NCBI RefSeq assembly: GCF_001659725.1
Contig: NZ_CP015922.1
Span: forward strand, 620,001 to 684,000
DNA from: Polynucleobacter wuianus
Lineage (GTDB): Bacteria > Pseudomonadota > Gammaproteobacteria > Burkholderiales > Burkholderiaceae
Length of the DNA: 64,000 nucleotides
Direction of reading: 5' to 3'
In this document: in pieces, positions 42,504 to 51,421 of the stretch
Numbering within the stretch: the first letter of the stretch is position 1
How the letters are laid out: each line of letters starts with the position of its first letter
The notes under the pieces: generated by a model
Databases searched by the model: none
The model's input: only the letters and a program-made list of their open reading frames with translations
Told to the model about the DNA's origin: nothing
Made by a program: the position numbers and the translations under genes

Positions 42504-42608
42504 TTTGTATTTTTAGTATTAGTTGAACTGCAAGATCCCATTATCTACAGAAATTGTATTTCTGCGCTAGATCAAGGAATTACTAAATTCCCTAATTACA
42601 ATGGGGAA

Positions 42609-42899
42609 ATGACTATAGAACCCCATCAAGTCGAGATTATTGGATATTGCGCTGCGTTCTTAACGACAGTGGCATTTTTACCGCAGGCAATTCAATCTTG
42701 GCGTACCCGAGATCTTTCCGGAATCTCCCTGGGAACCTATTCCTTATTTACAGCCGGACTGAGTCTTTGGCTGGTCTATGGCCTGATTATTGAAAAGTGG
42801 CCCCTCATACTGGCTAATGCGCTGACTTTTGCCCTCGCATTCAGTATCTTGTTATTGAAATTGAGTCATACTTCCAAACAACAGAAACAACAAAAATAA
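42609..42899 (+). CDS. SemiSWEET-type sugar transporter
   Basis: SemiSWEETs are half-size MtN3/saliva sugar uniporters that work as dimers of three helices. This 96-residue protein has the PQ-loop motif in AFLPQAIQSWRTRDLSGIS, then GTYSLFTAGLSLWLVYGL and a third helix before a Lys/Gln tail. The ATG at 42609 with GGGGA upstream is preferred; the longer frame from 42495 overlaps the divergent Bug gene and lacks a family match. Confidence 0.85.
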   Translation: MTIEPHQVEIIGYCAAFLTTVAFLPQAIQSWRTRDLSGISLGTYSLFTAGLSLWLVYGLIIEKWPLILANALTFALAFSILLLKLSHTSKQQKQQK

Positions 42900-42919
42900 C
42901 TCCTTCAGAAAGGTAAGTC

Positions 42920-43612
42920 ATGAGTTCAGCATTTGTTATTGATCCTCCGGTACAGATCTCTTTGCCAGTCACAAACGATACCCGTCGCTTTGCAGTGAAT
43001 CGTATCTATTGTGTTGGACGTAACTATGCAGATCATGCACGTGAGATGGGCCATGATCCAGATCGTGAGCCACCATTCTTTTTTATGAAGCCAGCTAATT
43101 CCATCGTGACTGATGGCAAAGACATGGCATATCCAACGCTTTCAAATGATGTGCATCATGAAATTGAGATGGTGGTCGCAATTGGTAGGGGTGGCGCTAA
43201 TATTTCTGCGGATCAAGCGCTAGACCATGTGTATGGATATGGTGTTGGCTTGGATATGACAAGACGTGACCTGCAAGGTGAGGCTAAGAAGATGGGGCGT
43301 CCTTGGGATACCGGAAAAGCCTTTGATCAATCCGCCCCTTGTGGTGAGATCACACCAGCAACTCAGTGCGGCCATCCTAGCAAGGGCGCAGTAAAGTTAT
43401 TAGTCAATGGTGAAGAGCGTCAATCTGGTGATCTCAATCAACTCATCTGGAATGTTCCTGACACGATTGCTTATCTCTCTACGCTATTTACATTAGAACC
43501 GGGTGATTTAATTTTCTCGGGTACCCCTGCAGGAGTTGGCCCTGTTAAAAAAGGCGATGTATTAGAAGGCAGCGTAGCGGGTTTGAAAAACCTCAAAACC
43601 AAAATCGTTTAA
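42920..43612 (+). CDS. FAH family protein, fumarylpyruvate hydrolase-like
   Basis: This 230-residue protein is the short form of the FAH family: IYCVGRNYADHAREMGHDP, metal motif HHEIEMVVAIGRGG, GLDMTRRDLQGEAKKMGRPWDTGKAFDQSAP and LIFSGTPAGVGPV. The short form with RPWDTGKAFD is typical of fumarylpyruvate/acylpyruvate hydrolases in the gentisate pathway or of oxaloacetate decarboxylase-like FAHD1. No gentisate genes are here, so the substrate is open. It lies 20 bases after the SemiSWEET gene. Confidence 0.87.
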   Translation: MSSAFVIDPPVQISLPVTNDTRRFAVNRIYCVGRNYADHAREMGHDPDREPPFFFMKPANSIVTDGKDMAYPTLSNDVHHEIEMVVAIGRGGANISADQALDHVYGYGVGLDMTRRDLQGEAKKMGRPWDTGKAFDQSAPCGEITPATQCGHPSKGAVKLLVNGEERQSGDLNQLIWNVPDTIAYLSTLFTLEPGDLIFSGTPAGVGPVKKGDVLEGSVAGLKNLKTKIV

Positions 43613-43636
43613 TACTTCACTGGATAAACCAAGGCC

Positions 43637-44689
43637 ATGAGATTTTTCAGAATGCTTGCAGTAGTAATTATTTCTTCTGTGTTGCTTGTATCCTGTGCGA
43701 GTAATGAGTCGACTGCTCCCGCAGCGGTACCGGCTCCTGCAAGTCTTTATGCGAATGCAACTCCATTAGATTTACGTTTGAGCTCTTGGCCTTATCCATA
43801 TTCCACCAAAGAATTTAAGACTAGCCTCCAGGGTGCGCCAGCCAGCATGGTGTATATGGATGTCGCGGCGGTGGGTAAGCAAAAAGGCGTAGTACTACTC
43901 TTTCATGGCAAGAATTTTTCAAGCGACTATTGGGCGCCGACGATTGCAGGCTTAACTCAAGATGGCTATCGGGTAATTGCGCCTGACCAAATTGGTTTTG
44001 GTAAGTCTTCCAAGCCAAACGTTCCCTATCATTTTGACGATCTGGCTGCTAATACCAAAGCTTTACTCAAATCGCTGGGGATCACTCAAGTTTCTGTTAT
44101 AGCGAATTCCATGGGTGGTATGGTCGGCGTGCGCTTTGCTCGCCTTTATCCAAATACAGTGCAAAAGTTGGTTCTCGAGAACCCTCTGGGTCTTGAGGAC
44201 TACAGTAAAGATATTCCACCTCAGCAAAACGATAACTTACTCAAGCTCGAGATGGCACAAACAGAAACTAGTTATCGCCGTTTCTTGCAAACCTATTTCC
44301 CAAGCTGGCAACCTTCTTATGAAAAGTTTGTAGAGGTCTATGTGCGTGTTCAAAAAGGACCGGACTATCCCGCTTACGCAATGACCTCGGTACTAACCTA
44401 TCAAATGATTGCTGAAAAACCGGTTGTTCATGATTTGCCACAATTAAAGATGCCAGTCTTACTTGTGATTGGTCAAAAAGACCGTACGGTATTTGGTAGA
44501 AGATTTGCGCCACCAGAAGCTGTGAAGACTTTGGGCAACTTTCCGGAGCTAGGTAAAAAAGCTCAGGCAGCGATTCCTAATGCAAAGCTAGTACCAATTG
44601 ATAATGTGGGGCACGTACCTCACGTTGAGGATCCAGACCTATTTGTGACAACGGTAGTGCAGTTTTTAAATCAGCCTATCAAGAACTGA
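43637..44689 (+). CDS. Predicted lipoprotein alpha/beta hydrolase
   Basis: The protein (350 residues) has a lipobox near residue 19 (LLVSC), so it is probably lipid-anchored. The alpha/beta-hydrolase core has the oxyanion region VLLFHGKNFSSDYW, the nucleophile elbow IANSMGGMVG (Ser in NSMGG), the acid VLLVIGQKDRTVFG and the His in NVGHVPHVEDPD. The reaction, probably ester hydrolysis, and substrate are unknown. It follows the FAH gene by 24 bases, so the two may act on one pathway from both sides of the membrane. Confidence 0.82.
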   Translation: MRFFRMLAVVIISSVLLVSCASNESTAPAAVPAPASLYANATPLDLRLSSWPYPYSTKEFKTSLQGAPASMVYMDVAAVGKQKGVVLLFHGKNFSSDYWAPTIAGLTQDGYRVIAPDQIGFGKSSKPNVPYHFDDLAANTKALLKSLGITQVSVIANSMGGMVGVRFARLYPNTVQKLVLENPLGLEDYSKDIPPQQNDNLLKLEMAQTETSYRRFLQTYFPSWQPSYEKFVEVYVRVQKGPDYPAYAMTSVLTYQMIAEKPVVHDLPQLKMPVLLVIGQKDRTVFGRRFAPPEAVKTLGNFPELGKKAQAAIPNAKLVPIDNVGHVPHVEDPDLFVTTVVQFLNQPIKN

Positions 44690-44802
44690 TTTTTTGTTTT
44701 CCTAATTCAGAGTGTTTTACTAAAGCATTCTGAAAGACCTTTCCCTGGACTCTGGCTTACTGATTTACCCGACCCCTAAGTATCCTGCGCTAGAATTCTC
44801 CT

Positions 44803-44961
44803 ATGTATATGTTCCTACCTTTTATGACGGCATTCATCGGACTTGTCTTAGTCTGGTTTGAGAAGCGCCTTGCGGGCTTGGTCATGCTTGCAGTTACCGT
44901 CTTCATCCTGATGGCTTGGTTCCGCTTTCATGCAACATCTCACCTTAACCTGAGTTTTTAA
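44803..44961 (+). CDS. DUF5993-like small membrane protein
   Basis: A 52-codon frame, too short for most gene calls, encodes MYMFLPFMTAFIGLVLVWFE at the start and ends HATSHLNLSF, with two hydrophobic helices. This is the pattern of DUF5993 proteins, which are found beside dsbB. It ends 5 bases before dsbB, so it is probably translated with it. The function is unknown; help in DsbB folding or quinone redox is speculative. Confidence 0.75.
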   Translation: MYMFLPFMTAFIGLVLVWFEKRLAGLVMLAVTVFILMAWFRFHATSHLNLSF

Positions 44962-44966
44962 TCATC

Positions 44967-45530
44967 GTGAGCAAGCATTCATTTCCTTCTCTGGCGTCGC
45001 TTGGTAATCAGCTTGCCCTGTTGGCAGTCATTGGTGCTTTGTCTTATGCCTTTTTTGATCAACTCTATTTTGGTGAACTGCCTTGCCCGCTGTGTTTAAT
45101 GCAACGCGTAGGCTTTGTCATCATAGGCTCTGCTTTAGCTCTCAATATTCGTTGTGGTGCACACTCTGCTCACTATGGTTGGGGCATCATGGGTGGCTTA
45201 GTTGGCATGATGGTTTCATTGCGCCAAGTGTTTTTGCACATCCTGCCGGGCGATAAAGGATTTGGTACAACCTTTTTAGAGTTGCATTTCTATACTTGGG
45301 CTTTTGTTGGTTACCTAAGTTTATTGGCTGGCCTTGCTATTTTATTAATATTGCCCAACCGTGAAGTGCGTTCACGTTCTTGGTTTGCTAATGCACTCAT
45401 CATCCTTTTTATTCTGATCGTCTTTGCCAACCTAGTATCAACATTATTGGAATGTGGCATAGGTCCATGTGCCGATGACCCAGTCCAGTATGAGGGCTTA
45501 CTGTGGCTCAGATCCCGATTGGGTTTTTAA
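44967..45530 (+). CDS. dsbB: Disulfide bond formation protein B
   Basis: DsbB is the inner-membrane quinone-linked oxidase that reoxidises DsbA. The protein of 187 residues has four helices, the first Cys pair in ELPCPLCLMQRVGF and later cysteines in LLECGIGPCADDP. The start is GTG at 44967. It is preceded by the DUF5993-like gene and abuts the next Bug gene. No dsbA is in the window. Confidence 0.9.
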   Translation: MSKHSFPSLASLGNQLALLAVIGALSYAFFDQLYFGELPCPLCLMQRVGFVIIGSALALNIRCGAHSAHYGWGIMGGLVGMMVSLRQVFLHILPGDKGFGTTFLELHFYTWAFVGYLSLLAGLAILLILPNREVRSRSWFANALIILFILIVFANLVSTLLECGIGPCADDPVQYEGLLWLRSRLGF

Positions 45531-46577
45531 GTGAGTTTGCCCATGATGATGGGCTTCAAGAAAATGCAATTTATTCACGTGGCTAAGCGCCCGCTATTAC
45601 ATTCAATTACATTCTTGCTCTTCAGTTTCTGTGCTTTCTCTTCACAAGCGCAAACAAGTCAGAACACTAAAGCTGTTTGGCCCAAGCAAGCGATTCGCAT
45701 CATCGTGTCTTTTACTCCAGGTGGGGCGCCTGATATCCTAGCGCGAGTCTTAGCGGAAAGTTGGCAACAAAGTTTGGGTGTACCTATCTTGGTTGAAAAT
45801 CGCCCTGGCTTTGGCGGCAATATTGGCGCGGATTTGGTAGCAAAGAGTGAGCCCGATGGCTATACGCTGCTTATTGGTACTGTTGGTATACATGCGATTA
45901 ATGGCGCTCTTTATGAAAAGATGTCTTTTGATCCTGTAAAGGACTTTACGCCGATCAGTTTTTTGGCCAGCACGCCAAATGTGCTGATCGTTAACAAGCA
46001 ACTTGGTGTTGGCAATGTGCATGAGCTTATTGAGCTAGCAAAAGCCAAGCCTAATCAACTGACTTTCGGTTCTTCAGGTGTAGGCACTTCGTTGCATATG
46101 TCAGGTGAACTTTTTAAAGAAATGGCTGGCATTCAAATTCGGCACATACCTTATAAAGGACGTGCACAGTCTTTGCCTGATTTAGTCAGTGGACGTATTT
46201 CAATGCTTTTTGACAATCTCTCTTCTTCCTTACCATTGATTAAAGCAGGTGAGGTACAGGCTCTTGGTGTCACTACCTTAAAGCGCTCACATGCTGCCCC
46301 AGAAATCCCCACTTTGGCTGAGCAGGGCTTGCCTGGATTTGAAGCAGTTTCTTGGTTCTCTCTAATGGCACCAGCAAATCTGCCACCAGCGATTCAAAAA
46401 CGCTTAAATCAATTGACGCGCCGCACCCTAAATGACCCAGAAGTCAAAAGTCGTCTACTGGCGGGTGGTCTTGACCCAGTCCCAGGAAGCCCCAAAGACC
46501 TCTCCAAATTGATCTCCCAAGAGTCCATCAAATGGAGTAGGGTGGTACTGCAATCGGGTGCAAAATTAGACCAGTAG
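45531..46577 (+). CDS. Bug/TctC family periplasmic solute receptor
   Basis: The signal peptide is longer than usual because the start may be downstream; the hydrophobic part ends near SSQAQ. Motifs are QAIRIIVSFTPGGAPDILARV (SFTPGG variant), ENRPGFGGNIGADLVAKSEPDGYTLLIG, MSFDPVKDFTPISFLASTPNV, HIPYKGRAQSLPDLVSG. Length 348 from the GTG at 45531, directly after the dsbB stop; ATGs at 45543-45549 are alternatives. No other partner enzyme lies nearby. Confidence 0.88.
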   Translation: MSLPMMMGFKKMQFIHVAKRPLLHSITFLLFSFCAFSSQAQTSQNTKAVWPKQAIRIIVSFTPGGAPDILARVLAESWQQSLGVPILVENRPGFGGNIGADLVAKSEPDGYTLLIGTVGIHAINGALYEKMSFDPVKDFTPISFLASTPNVLIVNKQLGVGNVHELIELAKAKPNQLTFGSSGVGTSLHMSGELFKEMAGIQIRHIPYKGRAQSLPDLVSGRISMLFDNLSSSLPLIKAGEVQALGVTTLKRSHAAPEIPTLAEQGLPGFEAVSWFSLMAPANLPPAIQKRLNQLTRRTLNDPEVKSRLLAGGLDPVPGSPKDLSKLISQESIKWSRVVLQSGAKLDQ

Positions 46578-46723
46578 GGTAATGGCAATCTGTGCCCTAA
46601 TAAATAGTTATTTTCTTGTCAGCTTAGGTGTATTTGAGGCGTTATTGATAGTAAGACGTGAAAAAACTAGAATAGAACTAGATCAGAATAAAAGACCAAG
46701 TCGTGCAAATAAGGGGGTCGATC

Positions 46724-47182
46724 ATGAAACAAACCAATCAATTCAGTATCTTAGGTATTGTTGCCGCGGTTGTACTTGCGGTTGCGCCTATGGCCGCTAA
46801 TGCGGGCAATGTGGGGTGGAATGTTTCAGTCGGTGGTGGTTATGGTGGCGGTTGGCGCCCTGCTGCATACGGACCTTATGGCGGCGGCTGGGGTCATGGC
46901 TGGGGTCCAGGTTGGCGCGGTAATTGGGCATATGGCGGTGGATATTACGGCCCTTATGCTGGCTACTATGCTCCGCCAGTGGTTTACGCTCCACCACCAG
47001 TAGCTTACATGCCGCCTCCCCAACCCATGGTTTTGGCAGCCCAGCCACAGCCTGCAGTTTGGTATTACTGCGAAGCGAGTGGCAAGTATTTCCCATACGC
47101 ACAAGAGTGCCCAAGTGGTTGGCAAACTCAGCCTGCAACGCCTCCAACTAGTAACGCCCAAGCAAGACGTCCGCAATATTAA
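46724..47182 (+). CDS. Exported Gly/Tyr/Pro-rich protein with C-terminal WYYC motif
   Basis: The signal peptide ends near AANAG. The mature protein is Gly-, Tyr- and Trp-rich (GGGYGGGW, GPGWRGNW), then Pro-rich (PPVVYAPPPVAYMPPP), and ends with WYYCEASGKYFPYAQECPSGW, a Cys pair motif I recall in other betaproteobacterial exported proteins. The start at 46724 has a G-rich ribosome-binding site. The role could be cell-surface structure or outer-membrane interaction. Confidence 0.7.
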   Translation: MKQTNQFSILGIVAAVVLAVAPMAANAGNVGWNVSVGGGYGGGWRPAAYGPYGGGWGHGWGPGWRGNWAYGGGYYGPYAGYYAPPVVYAPPPVAYMPPPQPMVLAAQPQPAVWYYCEASGKYFPYAQECPSGWQTQPATPPTSNAQARRPQY

Positions 47183-47206
47183 TTTAAGAATTTTTAAAGG
47201 TTTGTT

Positions 47207-47668
47207 ATGAAACGATTTACTCGTATCGCAGTGTTGACTGCCGCTCTTCTCGCCTCGCTGACTGCTTGTGTGTCTGCACCAACGGGTCCGACCATTGCAA
47301 TCATGCCGCGCGAAGGTAAGCCATTTGAGGTGTTCCAGCAAGAAGATCAAGTGTGTCGTCAGTTTGCTGCTGATGCAGTAAAAGATACGAGCAATGCTGC
47401 TCTCAAAGAGGGTGCAACCAGTGCTGCGATTGGCGCTGCTTTAGGTGCTGCTGCTGGCGCGGTGATACAAGGCGGTAATCATGCCAATGTAGGAACTGGT
47501 GCTGGAGTTGGATTGTTGGGTGGTGCGGCAATGGGTGCCATGAACTCTGCCGGAAAACAAAACCAAGCGCAAACTCAATACAACATCGCTTATCAACAGT
47601 GTATGTACTCTAAAGGGAATCAAGTGCCTAGCTATGCAGCGCCGGCCTCAGGCCCTAGTTATCGTTAA
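47207..47668 (+). CDS. Glycine-zipper lipoprotein
   Basis: The 153-residue protein has a lipobox at about residue 21 (LTAC), a globular N-terminal part, and two glycine-zipper helices (AAIGAALGAAAGAVI and GTGAGVGLLGGAAMGAM) that suggest membrane association or packing in the envelope. Two extra cysteines occur (VCRQF and QQCMYS). It follows the WYYC protein gene by 24 bases and is likely co-transcribed. Confidence 0.75.
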   Translation: MKRFTRIAVLTAALLASLTACVSAPTGPTIAIMPREGKPFEVFQQEDQVCRQFAADAVKDTSNAALKEGATSAAIGAALGAAAGAVIQGGNHANVGTGAGVGLLGGAAMGAMNSAGKQNQAQTQYNIAYQQCMYSKGNQVPSYAAPASGPSYR

Positions 47669-47684
47669 GACAGCGCTTTCACTT

Positions 47685-49076
47685 TTAAACTTCAACAGGC
47701 GGGTGCGTTTTTTCATAGCGCTCCGCCGTTCTTCTAAACAAGTAGAGCAGTAAGCACGCGGCTAAACCGAGGCTGAAACTATTACTGGCCCAAAATCCAT
47801 TGGCACCTTGCAAGAAACTTGGTGTATTGCCTAATATATTAAAGCCCATCAAGTAACCACCACCAAGACCAACACCCCAGAGCGACCCTGCGTATATCAG
47901 CATAGGCCAAAAGGCGATACGATACGCTCGCAGAATAAATGCTGCAGTCACTTGCAAAGCATCGAAGACTTGATAGAAAGCAATAAATAAGAAGAGTGGG
48001 ACAGAGAATACCTTTACCGCCTCTGGTGGATCGTATAAGTCCAGTAACTGTAAGCGGAAGATCCAAACAGTGATACCAATCGTGATACATAAAGCGGTGG
48101 TGAAGAAAACTGAAGACCAGCCAATCTCTTCAGCGCGTTCCGGCTTATTGGCACCAATCGATTGGGATACCAAAGTCATGGTCGCAATCGATAGTGAGAG
48201 CGGCACCATGTAAATCACAGTACCCATGTTTGCTACGATTTGATGGCCTGCCAATGCAGTAGTGCCTAGGCGTGCAATAAATAAAGACATGAAGGTAAAT
48301 GAAGTGACCTCAATCAAATAACTAAAGCCAATTGGCGTGCCTAGCTTTAATAAAGTCCAGATACGATGCCAATCCGGCAAGCTAAAGCGCTCAAATATCT
48401 TGAACGGTCGATAAAAGCGATCTAGCAATACGAAGCCCAGAGTCATTAATAGCCATGACCAGTTAATAATCACGGTCGCCACTGCGCAGCCAGGGCCGCC
48501 CATACCTTCAATGCCTAAGCCACCATAAATGAAGAGTAGATTTAAAGGAAGCTTGAGTGCTAAACCAATCAATTGCACTACGGTAATGACAGCAGGGCGC
48601 GAGACAGCATTATGTAAGGCCATCAACACGCGCATACCCATGCTCGCAGGTAAACCTAAAGCCAGAATGCTGAGATACAACCTGGCTTTACCTTCAATGT
48701 CTGGGCTAATGTGTGAGATTGCCAAGAGATGATCTGCATTGAGCAAAATAAAGCAACCGAGTACGGTTAGGCCTAAGGCTAGCCATGTGGCTTGACGAAC
48801 TTCTTCACCGATTTCACTAAAGCGTTTAGCGCCAAAGAGTTGTCCAGCAATTGGGGCTAGTGCAGAGACCACGCCTGTGAGCCCAACATAGATGCTAATA
48901 AAGATGGCTGAAGCCATCGCTAATGCAGCGAGATCATCGGCCGAGTAACGCGCTGTCATTGCGGTATCTAAAACACCAAATGCAATAACGGCTAACTGAC
49001 CAATCAGTAATGGACCAGCCAGTTTGAGTAGAGCAGGGATGTCCTCGCGCAGGCGCGAAAGCTTAAAGTGCAGCAC
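47685..49076 (-). CDS. MATE family efflux transporter
   Basis: The inner-membrane protein of 463 residues has 12 predicted helices and MATE features: PLLIGQLAVIAFGVLDTAMTARYSADDLAA in the first half, with SAIFISIYVG, and a symmetrical second half with LSIATMTLVSQSIGANKPE. MATE proteins export cationic or organic compounds with Na+ or H+. It lies 3 bases after the glycosyltransferase gene on the same strand. Confidence 0.88.
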   Translation of the reverse strand: MLHFKLSRLREDIPALLKLAGPLLIGQLAVIAFGVLDTAMTARYSADDLAALAMASAIFISIYVGLTGVVSALAPIAGQLFGAKRFSEIGEEVRQATWLALGLTVLGCFILLNADHLLAISHISPDIEGKARLYLSILALGLPASMGMRVLMALHNAVSRPAVITVVQLIGLALKLPLNLLFIYGGLGIEGMGGPGCAVATVIINWSWLLMTLGFVLLDRFYRPFKIFERFSLPDWHRIWTLLKLGTPIGFSYLIEVTSFTFMSLFIARLGTTALAGHQIVANMGTVIYMVPLSLSIATMTLVSQSIGANKPERAEEIGWSSVFFTTALCITIGITVWIFRLQLLDLYDPPEAVKVFSVPLFLFIAFYQVFDALQVTAAFILRAYRIAFWPMLIYAGSLWGVGLGGGYLMGFNILGNTPSFLQGANGFWASNSFSLGLAACLLLYLFRRTAERYEKTHPPVEV

Positions 49077-49079
49077 GCC

Positions 49080-50798
49080 TTATTCCGGAATGACTTCGTA
49101 AAGACGCAAACGTTCGTCGCGGTCAGCGGCACGACGATCTTCCCAAAGGAGGTGGAGCTTTTTGTTATTGAGTTGCGCGTAAGCTTTTGCCTCAGATTGG
49201 TTATGTATTAGCATCCAAGGGCAATTTGGATCGTCACGAAGATTTAACTTGGTGAAGTAATCAAACGAGGCTAACTGAGCCAAACCAATATTGCTAGAGT
49301 TAATACAGCCCCCACCCGGAGGAACTACTTGAGATAGGCGTGCAGAAACGAGGCGATAGGTTTTTGCATAGTTAATCGTTGGCAACCACAAAGTCATCAG
49401 CAAGACCCACATTAAGGTGGTGCCGGAGGCAGAAATAATTAAGCAGCGCCAGATTTCTTTAGGGGCGCGAGATGTTCTCCAGCGCACTACGGAAAGCCAC
49501 ACACCAGTAATTGCAAGAGCAACGATAAAAGCAAGCCAATTAAATTGGCCTTCAAAGCCAGGTAAGAGGCGAGAGATGTTAGCCGCAGTAGTCTCTGGAT
49601 AGCCCGTGACCTTAGCCAACCAAATAATCCAAATGGCTAGTGCGATCAGCGTAAAGCTGAACATGGCAAACCAGTCGATAAAACTAATCATGCTGCGCTT
49701 GAGAATCGGCAGACTGAATGCAGCAATAATAGATAAACTGGGAATCATGATCATGAGGTCATGTTCGTTGGCTTCAAGGCGAAACAGAATATAGATCAAG
49801 CTACCAATAAATAAACTGAGTGGAATACAAAGGTGAGGGGCGCGCCATGCGCCTGCTTCTTTAACGCGACCCCAGTGAGCTAAAGAGATTGCGGCAAGCG
49901 GCCATACTGGCCATGCATAAGCCCAGAAGTTCACACTTAAAAAGCCTAGCGATTCAATGGAAGGGGAGGATTGCATCTCTGGCATATTGCGCCAGCCTTC
50001 TTCGGCGATATGACGCCACTCCACTGGCAGACCTGTCATATACCAAAGTATTGGCCAGAGTGCGAAACCGATTAAACCTAAAACGGTGCTAGTTAGAGTC
50101 CAATGAAAGCGCAATTTTGCATTGCTTGCAAGTACGGCAATGATGGTGGAGCTGACGATAATTAAGCTTAAAGTCAGGTTGCTAGAGAGCGCCACAATCA
50201 CAATACCGAGTCCAGTCCATAAGCCGCCTTGCCATGGCTTATCTAAACCACGAACGGTGCCATAGAGGACGATGCTAATGCCCATCAGTTGAGCCATCAT
50301 CGGCGTTGTTTCATGAGCACGCTGTGCAAGACCAACGCAAGCTAAGAAGATGAGCAAAGCACCATCTGCAAGCGTCATGCCGTAACTCTTCATATCGGGC
50401 TGACCGCCAACTGCTAAAACCATCGGCTGCACTTCACGACGACGCCCCAATAAATAGGTGGCGTACCAAATTGCCAGAGCAGCTGCAAAGAAACAAATTG
50501 CGGAATATAAACGTGCGGCATTGGCAGCACCAATCCAGCCACCAAACAATTTAATGAGAGTGGCACCCATCCAATAAGGGAGCGGTGTACCCAGAGAGAC
50601 ATCGCGACCGGCTAAGTGAGGAACGAGCCAATCAATAGAATTGCCCCTGAATAAAGTCCACATGCCACCAAAACCAATCGCATCTTCGTTCTTCCAGGGG
50701 TCGCGGAAGAAGAGACCCGCAAAACCATAAACCAAAGTCAGCACAAAAATAATGATGCGCGGAATGGATTTAGTAGCGGCAGCGGTAAGTTTGACCAT
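49080..50798 (-). CDS. ArnT/PMT-type membrane glycosyltransferase
   Basis: This 572-residue inner-membrane protein has an N-terminal FFRDPWKNEDAIGFGG with acidic residues, typical of the first periplasmic loop in GT-C enzymes such as ArnT, about ten further helices, and a C-terminal soluble part. Those enzymes transfer sugars from lipid carriers to lipid A or proteins. The acceptor here is unknown. It is co-transcribed with the MATE gene (3-base gap). Confidence 0.8.
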   Translation of the reverse strand: MVKLTAAATKSIPRIIIFVLTLVYGFAGLFFRDPWKNEDAIGFGGMWTLFRGNSIDWLVPHLAGRDVSLGTPLPYWMGATLIKLFGGWIGAANAARLYSAICFFAAALAIWYATYLLGRRREVQPMVLAVGGQPDMKSYGMTLADGALLIFLACVGLAQRAHETTPMMAQLMGISIVLYGTVRGLDKPWQGGLWTGLGIVIVALSSNLTLSLIIVSSTIIAVLASNAKLRFHWTLTSTVLGLIGFALWPILWYMTGLPVEWRHIAEEGWRNMPEMQSSPSIESLGFLSVNFWAYAWPVWPLAAISLAHWGRVKEAGAWRAPHLCIPLSLFIGSLIYILFRLEANEHDLMIMIPSLSIIAAFSLPILKRSMISFIDWFAMFSFTLIALAIWIIWLAKVTGYPETTAANISRLLPGFEGQFNWLAFIVALAITGVWLSVVRWRTSRAPKEIWRCLIISASGTTLMWVLLMTLWLPTINYAKTYRLVSARLSQVVPPGGGCINSSNIGLAQLASFDYFTKLNLRDDPNCPWMLIHNQSEAKAYAQLNNKKLHLLWEDRRAADRDERLRLYEVIPE

Positions 50799-50821
50799 GA
50801 ACTCTATTTAAAAAAACAAGT

Positions 50822-50848
50822 AATAAAAAAGGCAGCAAACGCTGCCTT
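50822..50848 (-). terminator. Rho-independent terminator for rpmE2
   Basis: In minus-strand RNA an 8-bp stem (AAGGCAGC with GCTGCCTT, loop GTTT) is followed by a U run, between the L31 gene and the glycosyltransferase start. Confidence 0.87.
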
Positions 50849-50898
50849 GATTATCTCGCAGAGAAGGGCATTGCCATACCCTGTGAATATGAGGTGTA

Positions 50899-51246
50899 TT
50901 AGGCCTTCTTCTTAGCTGGCTTTTCAGCGGCTTTAGCTTCTGCAGCAGCAGCTTTTTTCTCGGCCGTTTTAGCAGCGCCATCACCGGAAGCCTTAGCAAC
51001 CGCTTTGGTACCGAATTTCTGACGGAATTTCTCAACACGACCAGCGGTATCCATAATTTTTTGGGTACCAGTGTAAAAAGGGTGTGATTCAGATGAAGTC
51101 TCGATCTTGGCCAATGGATATTCATTGCCATCTTCCCACTTGATTGTCTCTTTGGTAGACATTGTGGAGCGAGTCTTGAAGCTGAAGTTGTTTGAAACGT
51201 CTACAAAGACGATTTCACGATATTCGGGGTGAATGCCAGGTTTCAT
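50899..51246 (-). CDS. rpmE2: Ribosomal protein L31 type B
   Basis: The protein is L31 of the zinc-free (type B) form: MKPGIHPEYREIVFVDVSNNFSFKTRST at the start, then WEDGNEYPLAKIETSSESHPFYTGTQKIMDTAGRVEKF. None of the Cys ligands of type A is present. The C terminus is extended by about 28 Ala/Lys residues. Length 115 versus about 85-90 in short members. It is a single gene with its own terminator, downstream of rho on the same strand. Confidence 0.93.
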   Translation of the reverse strand: MKPGIHPEYREIVFVDVSNNFSFKTRSTMSTKETIKWEDGNEYPLAKIETSSESHPFYTGTQKIMDTAGRVEKFRQKFGTKAVAKASGDGAAKTAEKKAAAAEAKAAEKPAKKKA

Positions 51247-51380
51247 TTTGAGTCCTATTAGCGGGTAGCCGTTTAAGTTATTGACAACTTCTTAACCTAA
51301 ATACTTTCCCAAGTTAAAAGCAGCTACCGAAGTAGCAAAAGTGAAATTATGCCATGAAATCAACAACAAAGCGCACTTTC

Positions 51381-51417
51381 GGGGTCGAAAAAGGGCTAAA
51401 AGAGCCCTATAGACCCC
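51381..51417 (-). terminator. Terminator after rho
   Basis: In minus-strand RNA an inner AGGGCT/AGCCCT hairpin is followed by U residues; an outer GGGGTC/GACCCC pair encloses it. It sits directly after the rho stop codon. Confidence 0.75.
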
Positions 51418-51421
51418 TAAA

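Noticed and set aside
42495..42608. N-terminal extension of the SemiSWEET frame
   Set aside because: It overlaps the divergent Bug gene start and carries no SemiSWEET pattern; the ATG at 42609 has the better ribosome-binding site.
44700..44740. Hairpin after the lipoprotein hydrolase gene as a terminator
   Set aside because: A stem of about eight pairs (TCAGAGTG with CATTCTGA, one G-T pair) exists, but no T run follows, so I do not list it.
46797..47350. Long antisense frames opposite the Gly/Pro-rich exported protein
   Set aside because: They have no ribosome-binding site and no family pattern. They arise because Gly/Pro/Ala codons on one strand give few stops on the other.
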